Part shown: one piece after another, positions 54,832-63,154 of the stretch | How positions within the stretch are numbered: the stretch's first letter is position 1 | Layout of the letters: every line of letters starts with the position of its first letter | Assembly: GCA_963837285.1 (NCBI GenBank) | Contig: CAWIMS010000005.1 | Coordinates: forward strand, 2,728,001-2,792,000 | Length of the DNA stretch: 64,000 nt | Direction: 5' to 3' | From: Planosporangium sp963837285 | Lineage (GTDB): Bacteria; Actinomycetota; Actinomycetes; Mycobacteriales; Micromonosporaceae | Made by a program: the position numbers and the translations under genes | Notes under the pieces: generated by a model | The model's database searches: none | The model's input: only the letters and a program-made list of their open reading frames with translations | Told to the model about the DNA's origin: nothing

Positions 54832-55139
54832 GATCTGTCTCCCAGGTGGTCGCCGAACAATTTTGTCATCGGTAAGACGACGACGGCCCGACGGACTCAT
54901 CGGTCGCAGCTGGACCGAATCTCGCCGAGCCTGACCGGGAGCAACCGGGCCGGGATGCGGGCCTGAAAGGCGTGCGACATGAGCCCGTCACCCGGCAAAC
55001 CGCGTCTGTGCGCCCGCCAAGATCGCCGCGATGGATACGCTACGCAGGTCCTAGTGCCCCGGAGGCATGCGTAACGTATCCACCGCGATGATCTTGCCTG
55101 GTGACCCGCGGCCGACAGCCACATGGGGACCACGCGTCC
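54832..55139. other. 308-bp intergenic region with a large inverted repeat
   Basis: Between the RibD_C gene and the GH27 pseudogene no gene is supported. It contains the promoter side of the RibD_C gene and the 28-bp-arm inverted repeat at 55019-55095 described separately. Confidence 0.5.
55019..55095. repeat. Imperfect 28-bp-arm inverted repeat
   Basis: Arms 55019-55046 and 55068-55095 pair at 24 of 28 positions around a 21-nt loop. The outer ends are AAGATCG and GATCTT, like those of the dispersed REPIN-like repeats, but the inside (GATGGATACG, TACGCA) is different. A single copy was found in the window. Confidence 0.75.
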
Positions 55140-57113
55140 CGAGGCGCGCAATGGCCGGGATTGCCCCCGCGAGGCGATGGCGCTACTGGAGCAGTTGGAG
55201 TGCGATACGCCACGGTCCCACGGCCGCGACGATCGAGGCGCAGGCAGACGCGATGAAGAACAGCGGGCTGGCGGCCGCCGGCTTCCAGTACGTGAACCTC
55301 GACGACTTCTACTACATCTGCCCGGCAGCCAGGGGCCGGACGTGGACGCCTACGGACGGTGGGTCACCGATCCGGCCAAGTTCCCGCCGTCCGGAGCGAC
55401 CGACGGCATCAAGGTGGTCGCCGATTACGTGCACCGGGACGGGTTGAAGTTCGGCCTGTACGTCACGCCAGGCATCTCGAAGCAGGCGGTCGCGAAGAAC
55501 ACCCCCGCCAGACCGGACGGCCGATCGACCTGGAGCTGTCCAACAACCTCAACATCTCGGCGGCGGCGACCTGGAAGCAGTACGCGAACGGCTGGCGCAC
55601 CAGCGGTGACATCGAGTGCTACAGCTGCGAATCGGACGGCAGCAGCTACCCGCTGACGAGCTGGCCGAGCGTGCGGGGACGGTTCAACCAGGTGGCGAAC
55701 TGGCGACCGTACGGCGGCCCGGGCGGCTTCAACGACTACGACTCACTGGAACTTGGCAACGGTGCCGATGACGGCCTGACCCCGGACGAGCGCAGGACGC
55801 AGATGAGCCTGTGGGCGCTGGGTTCCTCACCGCTGATCCTCGGCACCGACCTCACCCGGCTCGACCCGTACGATCTGACGCTGCTGCGCAACCGGGACGT
55901 GCTCACCGTCGACCAGGACGCCATCGACGCGGCCCGGATCGTCAATACCGCGGACCAGCAGGTCTTCGCCAAGACCGAACCGAACGGCGACGTCATCGTC
56001 GGCCTGTTCAACACGGCCGGCAACAGCGGCGTGGTCAGCGTCCCGGCGTCGGCGGTAGGGCTGCCGGCGGCCAACGCGTACCTGGTCAACGACCTGTGGG
56101 CACACCGCTTCAGTGCGGTCGGCGGCACCCTGGCCGCGGTCGTACCGTCGCACGGGGTCGCGCTGTGGCGGGTCCGGCCGACCGGGCTGCCGTTCCTGGT
56201 GCCACCGGTAACCACAGTCGCGGTGACCGGCCTGTCGACCCTGACCGCCGGCCAGCCGGCGACGGTCACCGCTTCGTTCACCAACAACGGGGTACAGCCG
56301 ATCCGCGCCACCCGGCTCGCCCTGTCCAGTCCGGCGGGCTGGCGGGTCCGGCCGGCCTCGGCCACCACGTTCCCGCTCGTGGCCGCCGGCCAGACCGTGC
56401 AGGCCACTTTCGAGGTCGTCGAACCGGTACCGGCGCGGCCGTTCGAGTCCGCGACGCTGACCGTGACCGGCGAGTACCGGTGGGACACGTTCTTCCCCGG
56501 CCGGGTCTCCTCGCCACAGGTGGTGACCAGCAGCCCACCGGTGACCGCGCCGTACCGGACGTTCGCGTCGACCCCGGCCGCCTTCGGCGAGCTGGGCAGC
56601 CAGATCGGCATCCGCGCCGACGGCAAGGACGTGTACGGGAATTCGAACCAGTACGGGACCGTCTACCTGCCCGGCGGCGGCCACGACGGGACGACCGCGA
56701 CGGTCGAGGTGACCGCGCAAGGCAACACGCACACCGCGGCCAAGGCCGGGCTCATCATGCGCAACGACGTCACCGACGTGAACGCCTCGCCGGGCTACGT
56801 CATCGTGGCCGTCACGCCCGGCCACGGGTATGTCATGCAGTGGGACGCGAACGGCGACGGCCAGCTCGACGCCGGCAACGCGCCCAACGGCCAGGGCACC
56901 GGCACGACGGTGTACCCGTCCTGGCTCAGGCTGGTGCGCACCGGCAACAGCTACGCCGGCTACTACTCCACGGACGGCACGACGTGGACCCTGCTCGGCA
57001 CCGTCACGCTGCCCACCGCGGCGGCGGCCCAGGACGTCGGCGTCTTCGCCACCTCGCACCACATGGGTACGCAGAGCGAGGTCCACTACGACCGGTTCAC
57101 GGTGACGCCGTGA
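55140..57113 (+). pseudogene. Decayed secreted GH27 alpha-galactosidase
   Basis: GH27 sequence is spread over three frames: AMKNSGLAAAGFQYVNLDDF in the first, WVTDPAKFPPSGATDGIKVV and LKFGLYVTPGISKQAV in the second, then LELSNNLNISAAATWKQYAN and the rest in the third. Between AVAKNTP and RPIDLELS about 60 residues are absent, including the nucleophile motif (KxD). The N-terminal start with the signal peptide is also lost. The downstream part is intact: Asp-rich GTDLTRLDPYDL, a NEW3-like domain and a C-terminal jelly-roll module (to 57113). The gene cannot make an active enzyme. Confidence 0.8.
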
Positions 57114-57133
57114 GCCATCTTTGATCTTTACGT

Positions 57134-57157
57134 ATCCTGCAAGGTATCGTGCAGGAT
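57134..57157. promoter_or_regulatory. ATCCTGCA/TGCAGGAT operator over the MNT start codon
   Basis: A perfect 8-bp inverted repeat with an 8-nt spacer spans the GTG start at 57149. Its position implies autorepression by the wHTH part of the antitoxin. Confidence 0.65.
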
Positions 57158-57748
57158 GTGCAAGCTTCGTCGCAGTTACTGCCGCTGCTGCGCTCGCCGT
57201 TCCAGGGCGAGCTGCTGGCCTGGTTGTTCCTTCATCCCGACGACGAGTACTCGACGACCGACCTCGCCAACAGATTCCGGGTCTCGCCCGCTACCGCGAG
57301 CCGCGAAGCGGACCGGCTCGTCGAGGGCAACCTGATCAGCGAGCGACGCACCGGCAACCTACGCCTGCTCCGCGCCAGAGTCGACACCATCGTGGCCAGA
57401 CCGTTGACCGACCTGCTCGCGGTCACGTACGGCCCTTCCGCGATCCTCGGCGAACTCCTGTCCCGCCTCGCCGGCATCGAGGAAGCACACATCTATGGTT
57501 CCTGGGCGGCCCGATACCTTGGCCAGCCCGGACCGGTGCCGCGCGACGTGGACGTGCTCGTGGTCGGCGACGTGGACGACGACGACGTGTACGACGCGGC
57601 CCGAAACGCAGAGCGGCAACTGGGCCGCGAGGTCAACATCCACCGCGTCACCCCGGAAGCCTGGCGCGCACATGACGCCGATCCGTTTCTGGATTCGATC
57701 CGTTCCCGGCCGCTCGTCCCACTCGACCTCGACAGGGAGCGGCAATGA
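57149..57748 (+). CDS. wHTH-fused MNT nucleotidyltransferase, antitoxin of a HEPN pair
   Basis: A 199-residue protein from GTG 57149. The N-terminal winged helix (FQGELLAWLFLHPDDEYSTT, FRVSPATASREADRLVEGN) is followed by a minimal nucleotidyltransferase domain: IYGSWAARYLG near residue 115 and RDVDVLVVGD supplying the GS and DxD motifs. In HEPN-MNT modules the MNT protein inactivates the HEPN RNase by AMPylation or complex formation. The HEPN gene overlaps by 4 bp. The fused DNA-binding domain and the operator over its own start indicate autoregulation. No ribosome site is seen, so the mRNA may be leaderless. Confidence 0.85.
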   Translation: MQDVQASSQLLPLLRSPFQGELLAWLFLHPDDEYSTTDLANRFRVSPATASREADRLVEGNLISERRTGNLRLLRARVDTIVARPLTDLLAVTYGPSAILGELLSRLAGIEEAHIYGSWAARYLGQPGPVPRDVDVLVVGDVDDDDVYDAARNAERQLGREVNIHRVTPEAWRAHDADPFLDSIRSRPLVPLDLDRERQ

Positions 57749-58209
57749 GATGGGAGCAGGGACGCGACACGATCGACGGCATGCTCGCCCGAGGCGAACT
57801 GGAGCGTGTACCGCCGGGCCGCGACCACGCGGACGTGCTACTCGCTCAGGCACATCAACACGTAAAGTCTGCCGGCGCCCTGACCACGATCGATCCAACC
57901 GGCGCCTACCAGTTGCTCTATGACGCTGCCCGCAAGGCGCTCGGCGCGGTGCTGGAGAACCAGGGCCTGCGGGCAACCAGTCGGGGCGGTCACATCGCCG
58001 TCATCGACGCCATCACCGCTCAACTCGATCCGCCGCTCGGCGGCATCCTCCGACCCTTCGACCGCATGCGACGCCGCCGGAACGACGCCGAGTACCCGAT
58101 GCAGGGCCGGCCCGGTCTGACCGCCGAAGAAATCGGCCGCGACCTCCCCAAGGTCCAGCAGATCGTCGATCTGGCCACCCGGGTCCTGGACCAGATGAGC
58201 CCGTACTAG
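57745..58209 (+). CDS. HEPN-domain toxin
   Basis: A 154-residue helical protein starting at ATG 57745 inside the MNT gene end. The long helices (VLLAQAHQHVKSAGALTTID, GAYQLLYDAARKALGAVLEN) and the RRRRNDAEYP segment near residue 112 are typical of HEPN proteins, whose conserved Arg and polar residues form an RNase site at the dimer interface. The strict RxxxxH form is not present; RNDAEY is the variant seen. It is probably the toxin half of a HEPN-MNT system involved in stress or phage defence. Confidence 0.82.
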   Translation: MRWEQGRDTIDGMLARGELERVPPGRDHADVLLAQAHQHVKSAGALTTIDPTGAYQLLYDAARKALGAVLENQGLRATSRGGHIAVIDAITAQLDPPLGGILRPFDRMRRRRNDAEYPMQGRPGLTAEEIGRDLPKVQQIVDLATRVLDQMSPY

Positions 58210-58221
58210 AGCGGCTTCGTG

Positions 58222-58944
58222 TCACGGCAGCCGGTCGATCGGCTGGAGTTGGACGGTGCCCCGGCACACGCTGGCGTTGTCGCCGGTGACCCAGGCCGCG
58301 TGAGCGGCCGGTCCCTGCTCCGGGTGCGGATCCTCCACGGTCGGGGGCAGCCAGACGTCAAGCGTTGTCGGGACCGGCGGGCACGTCTCGGTCGAGTTCA
58401 GGGACGTGTACCGGTCCCAGCGCAGGCCGGCGAACGCGGTGCTGCCAGGCTGGATCACGAAAGGTATCGAGGGCGGCACCGGACCCTTCACATGGTCCAC
58501 CGTCAGGGGTACGACGGCGCCGTGGGCGTCGCGCCAGCGCAGGATCGGGTACGTGCCGACGATGCATTTGTGGCCGGAGACGTTGGTCATCAGTACCTCG
58601 CCCGACACCAGCGAGCCGGCGCCGGTGCCGGAGCCGGTCGAGAACCGGATGTCGGCCAGGTGGCAGTAGGGCGGCCAGCCGTTGTTTCCCCCAGCGGGCG
58701 CCCGGGTGGGCGCCGGTGACCGGCTGCCCGACACCGGCGGGCGGGTGCCCTGCGGCGCGGGCGGGCCGCTCGGCGGACCGGACACGAGTGGTACCGGTGC
58801 GTCCAACTCCGGTGCTGACACGCTCGGCTCCGCCCAGACCGCGTTGCCCGCCGCGCCGGACGCCGACCTGGCACAGCCGGCGGTCGACATCGCGCCACCG
58901 CCGGCCATCACGACGACCAGCGCCAACAACCCCCGTGTACGCAC
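58222..58944 (-). CDS. Secreted DUF4232-like lipoprotein
   Basis: A 240-residue protein from GTG 58944. The lipobox MSTAGC follows a hydrophobic signal, then a Pro/Ser/Gly-rich linker to about residue 90 and a compact beta domain with two cysteine pairs (LMTNVSGHKCIVGTYPILRW, ETCPPVPTTLDVWLP). This resembles DUF4232-type envelope proteins of actinomycetes. Function unknown. Confidence 0.75.
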   Translation of the reverse strand: MRTRGLLALVVVMAGGGAMSTAGCARSASGAAGNAVWAEPSVSAPELDAPVPLVSGPPSGPPAPQGTRPPVSGSRSPAPTRAPAGGNNGWPPYCHLADIRFSTGSGTGAGSLVSGEVLMTNVSGHKCIVGTYPILRWRDAHGAVVPLTVDHVKGPVPPSIPFVIQPGSTAFAGLRWDRYTSLNSTETCPPVPTTLDVWLPPTVEDPHPEQGPAAHAAWVTGDNASVCRGTVQLQPIDRLP

Positions 58945-59078
58945 GCCGCTCCCCTCCCCCGTTCGGGCGGCCCGAAGTCTATCGATCGGAGTGCGTCCGT
59001 GCGGTCCCCGCGATAGCCAAACCGGCCACGCCAGCGGGGTGGGATGGAAGACTGTGGGCGCTACCGAAGGAGTCCACG

Positions 59079-59165
59079 ATGACGGGCCCACCGCATCTGC
59101 GCGGTGTCGTGCTGCCTGCCGGCGATGTCCGCGACGCACGCGAACACCTTAGAATGTCCGGCTGA
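59079..59165 (+). pseudogene. 5' remnant of an amidohydrolase gene, 28 codons
   Basis: A well-placed ribosome site (AAGGAG) and ATG 59079 begin a frame MTGPPHLRGVVLPAGDVRD that matches the first strand of actinomycete amidohydrolase-family proteins, then leaves homology and stops at 59163. The rest of the gene is gone. Confidence 0.55.
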
Positions 59166-59185
59166 CTACCAAGCGTATTCGCGCG

Positions 59186-59980
59186 TCAGCCGGTGAGCCG
59201 GCGCCACTCGGCCTGTGCGGCGGCGTGCCACTCGCCCCGCCGCCGGGCGAACACCTGGGCCGCCCGCATGCCGCTCCATCCGGCCGGCAGCAACCGGACG
59301 GGCAGCGCCGGATCGGTACGCGGAAAGTGACGCCAGGCGTGGACAAGCTGCACGGTCCGGACCAGCGGGTCGCCTCCGCGGGAGCGCCCGAACTCGGCGA
59401 TGAACCCTTCGTAGCCGCGCTCGACCGCGTCGAGGTCCCACGCTTCGCGGACCATGACAGCCGGGTCGCCGCCGGCGTGGTGCTCCGCGAGGAAGATCTG
59501 CGCGTCGGTCACCCCGGCCTCGCCCAGCACCTGTTCGGCCTCCTTCGCGCGGTCGGCGTGCGTGCTGATCCACACGCCCGGGGCCGGGCTGCCGAAGCCG
59601 GCCCAGCTCAGCCGGGTCCGCAGCACGTGCCGGGCGGCCCGCTCACGCTCCGGCACCCGGGCCAGGACGATCAGCCACCTGCCATCCCATTCCGGTTGGG
59701 TCGCCTGAAAACCGTAGATGCGCTCGGCGCCCTCGGTGAGGAACTGCTCGGCGGCCGGGGTCAGCAGCCAGCGGCTGCGCCGACCCTGCCGGTGCGACGT
59801 GAGCAGGCCGTCGGCGGCGGTGCGCATGAGCGTCTGGCGGGCGCTTTTCTCCTCCACGCCGAGACGCCCGAGTACGTCGATGAAGGCCGAGGTGAGCGCG
59901 GCGCCGCCGGAGGGCAGCACGAACTCGCCGAGCACGGTGAGCAGCAGGCCCCGCGCGGTGCTGCGGACGGCGACGGTCAC
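59186..59980 (-). CDS. PaaX-family transcriptional repressor
   Basis: A protein of about 264 residues from GTG 59980 (a TTG at 59989 is possible). The N-terminal wHTH (LLLTVLGEFVLPSGGAALTS, EKSARQTLMRTAADGLL) is followed by the PaaX C-terminal regions (WDGRWLIVLARVPERERAAR, GFGSPAPGVWISTHA). PaaX-type repressors respond to aryl-CoA thioesters, such as phenylacetyl-CoA or benzoyl-CoA. It is divergent from the box operon, which it most likely represses. Confidence 0.88.
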   Translation of the reverse strand: MTVAVRSTARGLLLTVLGEFVLPSGGAALTSAFIDVLGRLGVEEKSARQTLMRTAADGLLTSHRQGRRSRWLLTPAAEQFLTEGAERIYGFQATQPEWDGRWLIVLARVPERERAARHVLRTRLSWAGFGSPAPGVWISTHADRAKEAEQVLGEAGVTDAQIFLAEHHAGGDPAVMVREAWDLDAVERGYEGFIAEFGRSRGGDPLVRTVQLVHAWRHFPRTDPALPVRLLPAGWSGMRAAQVFARRRGEWHAAAQAEWRRLTG

Positions 59981-59989
59981 GGTTCGCAA

Positions 59990-60028
59990 TCTACTACAGA
60001 ACCTTGACGCACAGAGACGCGACTGTAG
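59990..60028. promoter_or_regulatory. Divergent paaX-box control region with CTACAG/CTGTAG repeat
   Basis: The gap between the PaaX start and boxC contains TCTACTACAGAAC on one side and CGACTGTAGAGT on the other, an imperfect inverted repeat with perfect CTACAG and CTGTAG cores about 21 nt apart. Likely operator for the PaaX protein. Confidence 0.5.
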
Positions 60029-60066
60029 AGTCTGGAGGAGACCGACCTCTCGGGAAGGACCGCCTC

Positions 60067-61725
60067 ATGGCCAGCCCGGCGTTAGGCGTGCGGGTCGATT
60101 TCCAGGTGCACCCGAGCCGGTACCGGCACTGGCGGCTGGCCATCGACGGCCCGGTGGCGACCCTGGCGATGGACGTCGACGAGCAGGGCGGGCTGGTGCC
60201 CGGCTACGAGCTGAAACTCAACTCGTACGACCTCGGTGTCGACATCGAGCTGTACGACGCGGTGCAGCGGCTGCGCTTCGAGCACCCCGAGGTACATGCG
60301 GTGGTGCTGACCAGCGACAAGGACAAGGTCTTCTGTGCCGGCGCGAACATCCGGATGCTGGCCTCGTCGCCGCACTGGTGGAAGGTGAACTTCTGCAAGT
60401 TCACCAACGAGACCCGCAACGCGATCGAGGACGCCACCCGGCATTCCGGGCAGGCGTGGATCGCGGCGTGCAACGGCACGGCGTCCGGCGGTGGGTACGA
60501 GCTGGCGCTGGCGTGCGAGCACATCATGCTGGTCGACGACCGCTCGTCGGCCGTCTCGTTGCCGGAGCTGCCGCTGCTGGGGGTGCTGCCGGGCACGGGC
60601 GGGCTGACCCGCGTCACCGACAAGCGGCACGTGCGCCGGGATCTGGCCGACTACTTCGCCACCCGCGCCGAGGGGCTGACCGGGCGCAAGGCGGCGGCGT
60701 GGCGGCTGGTGGACGAGGCGGTGCCCCGGTCCCGGTGGGAGGAGACGGTCGCGACCCGGGCCGCGGAGTTCGCCGCCCGGTCCACCCGTCCGGCCGGCGC
60801 GACCGGCATCCAGCTCACCCCGCTGCCCAAGGTGCGGACCACCGAGGAGATCTCGTACCGGTACGTGCGTGCCGTGCTGGACCGGTCGCGGGGCTGCGTG
60901 GAGATCACGGTGCGCGGACCGGAGACGGAACCACCCGACCTCGACGCGGACTTCTGGACCCTGGCCATGACGCGGGAGCTGGACGATCTGATCCTCGACC
61001 TGCGCACCAACGAGGTCGAGCTGGGCACCTGGGTATGGCGGACGGTCGGCGATCCGGATCGGGTGCTGGCGCACGACGCGCTGCTGCTGGACAACCGGGA
61101 CCACTGGCTGGCGGCCGAGATCATCCTGTACACGAAAAGGACCTTGAAGCGGTTGGACGTGACCAGCCGCAGCCTGATCGCACTGATCGAGCCCGGCAGT
61201 TGCTTCGCCGGCTCGCTGCTGGAGCTGGCGCTGGCCGCCGACCGGTCCTACCACCTGTTCGGCGTGTTCGAGGACGTCGACCCGGACGCGGAGCCGGCGG
61301 CGGTGACAGTCGGGCCGATGAACCTTGGTCCGCTGCCGATGGGCAACGACCTGACCCGGCTCGGCACCCGCTTCGTCGGCGACCCCGACGGTCTCGCCGC
61401 CGTCCAGGCCGAGGCCGGGCGGCCGCTGACGGCGGAGGACGCGGAGCGGCTGGGCCTGGTCACCTTCGCCCCGGACGACATCGACTGGGCCGAGGAGGTA
61501 CGCATCGCGATCGAGGAACGGGCCAGCTTCAACCCGGACGCGCTCACCGGCATGGAAGCCAACTACCGGTTCGCCGGCCCGGAAACCATCGAGACGAAGA
61601 TCTTCGGCCGGCTGTCGGCTTGGCAGAACTGGATTTTCCACCGGCCCAGCGCCTCCGGGCCGGACGGGGCGCTGCGCAGGTTCGGCACCGGACAGCGGGC
61701 CGATTTCGACCGGAAGCGAGTCTGA
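60067..61725 (+). CDS. boxC: Benzoyl-CoA-dihydrodiol lyase BoxC
   Basis: A 552-residue enoyl-CoA hydratase-superfamily enzyme with characteristic BoxC sequence: DVDEQGGLVPGYELKLNSYD, VFCAGANIRMLASSPHWWKV, CNGTASGGGYELALACEHIM and a long C-terminal half ending KIFGRLSAWQNWIFHRP. BoxC opens the ring of 2,3-epoxy-2,3-dihydrobenzoyl-CoA hydrolytically, releasing formate and giving a C6 semialdehyde-CoA. ATG 60067 has GAAGGA about 9 nt upstream. BoxB is encoded 2 bp later. The length agrees with the family. Confidence 0.95.
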   Translation: MASPALGVRVDFQVHPSRYRHWRLAIDGPVATLAMDVDEQGGLVPGYELKLNSYDLGVDIELYDAVQRLRFEHPEVHAVVLTSDKDKVFCAGANIRMLASSPHWWKVNFCKFTNETRNAIEDATRHSGQAWIAACNGTASGGGYELALACEHIMLVDDRSSAVSLPELPLLGVLPGTGGLTRVTDKRHVRRDLADYFATRAEGLTGRKAAAWRLVDEAVPRSRWEETVATRAAEFAARSTRPAGATGIQLTPLPKVRTTEEISYRYVRAVLDRSRGCVEITVRGPETEPPDLDADFWTLAMTRELDDLILDLRTNEVELGTWVWRTVGDPDRVLAHDALLLDNRDHWLAAEIILYTKRTLKRLDVTSRSLIALIEPGSCFAGSLLELALAADRSYHLFGVFEDVDPDAEPAAVTVGPMNLGPLPMGNDLTRLGTRFVGDPDGLAAVQAEAGRPLTAEDAERLGLVTFAPDDIDWAEEVRIAIEERASFNPDALTGMEANYRFAGPETIETKIFGRLSAWQNWIFHRPSASGPDGALRRFGTGQRADFDRKRV

Positions 61726-61727
61726 GC

Positions 61728-63143
61728 ATGGCTGTGGCTGACTACACCGAGAAGATCCCGAACAACGTCGACCTGCACGAGGACCGTCGACTGCAACGGG
61801 CACTCGAATCGTGGCAGCCCAACTTCCTGCACTGGTGGGAGTCGATGGGCCCGACGCTGCCGACCCGCGACGTGTACCTGCGTACCGCGATCAACGTCGG
61901 CCGGGACGGCTGGGCACACTTCGACCACGTCGTGATGAAGGACTACCGGTGGGGCATCTTCCTCGCCGACCGCAAGCACGACCGGCGCATCGGCTTCGGC
62001 CAGCACAAGGGCGAGCCGGTGTGGCAGAAGGTACCGGGTGAGTACCGCGCCGACCTGCAACGGCTGATCGTGATCCAGGGCGACACCGAGCCGGCCTCCG
62101 TGGAGCAGCAGCGCAACCTCGGTGCCACCGCCCCGAGCCTGTACGACCTGCGCAACCTGTTCCAGGTCAACGTCGAAGAGGGCCGGCACCTGTGGGCGAT
62201 GGTGTACCTGCTGCACGCCTACTTCGGCCGGGCCGGTCGCGAGGAGGCCGAGGAGTTGCTGCACCGCAACTCGGGCAGCGTCGAGTCGCCCCGCATCCTC
62301 GGCGCGTTCAACGAGGAGACCCCGGACTGGTTGTCGTTCTTCATGTTCACCTACTTCACCGACCGGGACGGCAAGTACCAGCTCGGCACGCTGAAGGAGT
62401 CGGCGTTCGACCCGCTGTCGCGGACCTGCGAGTTCATGCTCAAGGAAGAGTCGCACCACATGTTCGTCGGCACGACCGGCCTGGACCGGGTGGTGGAGCG
62501 CACCGCACAGCTGATGATCGAGCACGACACCGACGAGGTCGGCCCGCACGGCGGCATCCCGCTGACGATGCTCCAGAAGTACCTGAACTTCCACTACTCG
62601 GTCTCGCTCGACCTGTTCGGGTCGGAGACCTCCACCAACGTCGCCAACTACTACACCCGCGGCCTGAAGGGGCGGTGGTCGGAGGAGCGCCGCCACGACG
62701 ACCACCGGCTGACCGACGACGCCGCCATGGTCGACACCGTGGTGGACGGGCAGATCGGGCAGGCCGAGGTGGCCGCGCTCGTGGGCCTCAACACCGATCT
62801 GCGCCGCGAGTACATCAGCGACTGCCAGAACGGCGTCAACCGGTGGAACAGGACCCTGGAGAGCGCCGGCATGCCGCAGCGGCTACGCCTGCCGCACGTT
62901 GCCTTCAACCGCAAGGTGGGCACGTTCGCCGGCATCGAAGCCAGCCCCGACGGCGAAATACTGTCCACTGAGGAGTGGCAGCGGCGCAAGGGAAACTGGC
63001 TGCCCACCGACCTGGACAAGACGCACGTACGGTCGCTCATGCGCCCGGTACACGAGCGCGGCAAGATCGCGGCCTGGATCGCCCCGCCTCGGCAGGGCAT
63101 CAACGGCAAGCCGTTCGACTACGAGTACGTCCACCTCACCTGA
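61728..63143 (+). CDS. boxB: Benzoyl-CoA 2,3-epoxidase oxygenase subunit BoxB
   Basis: A 471-residue di-iron oxygenase subunit of the BoxAB epoxidase. Diagnostic regions include KIPNNVDLHEDRRLQRALES, the iron-ligand helices LFQVNVEEGRHLWAMVYLLH and FMLKEESHHMFVGTTG, and LNFHYSVSLDLFGSE. It epoxidises benzoyl-CoA at C2-C3 with electrons from the BoxA reductase; boxA is not in the window and may lie beyond the end or elsewhere. ATG 61728 was preferred to any extension of the frame. Confidence 0.95.
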   Translation: MAVADYTEKIPNNVDLHEDRRLQRALESWQPNFLHWWESMGPTLPTRDVYLRTAINVGRDGWAHFDHVVMKDYRWGIFLADRKHDRRIGFGQHKGEPVWQKVPGEYRADLQRLIVIQGDTEPASVEQQRNLGATAPSLYDLRNLFQVNVEEGRHLWAMVYLLHAYFGRAGREEAEELLHRNSGSVESPRILGAFNEETPDWLSFFMFTYFTDRDGKYQLGTLKESAFDPLSRTCEFMLKEESHHMFVGTTGLDRVVERTAQLMIEHDTDEVGPHGGIPLTMLQKYLNFHYSVSLDLFGSETSTNVANYYTRGLKGRWSEERRHDDHRLTDDAAMVDTVVDGQIGQAEVAALVGLNTDLRREYISDCQNGVNRWNRTLESAGMPQRLRLPHVAFNRKVGTFAGIEASPDGEILSTEEWQRRKGNWLPTDLDKTHVRSLMRPVHERGKIAAWIAPPRQGINGKPFDYEYVHLT

Positions 63144-63154
63144 CGGGATCCGGC

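Noticed and set aside
59718..61727. The upstream extension of the boxB frame
   Set aside because: It runs out of frame through the PaaX and BoxC genes with no homology; BoxB starts at 61728.
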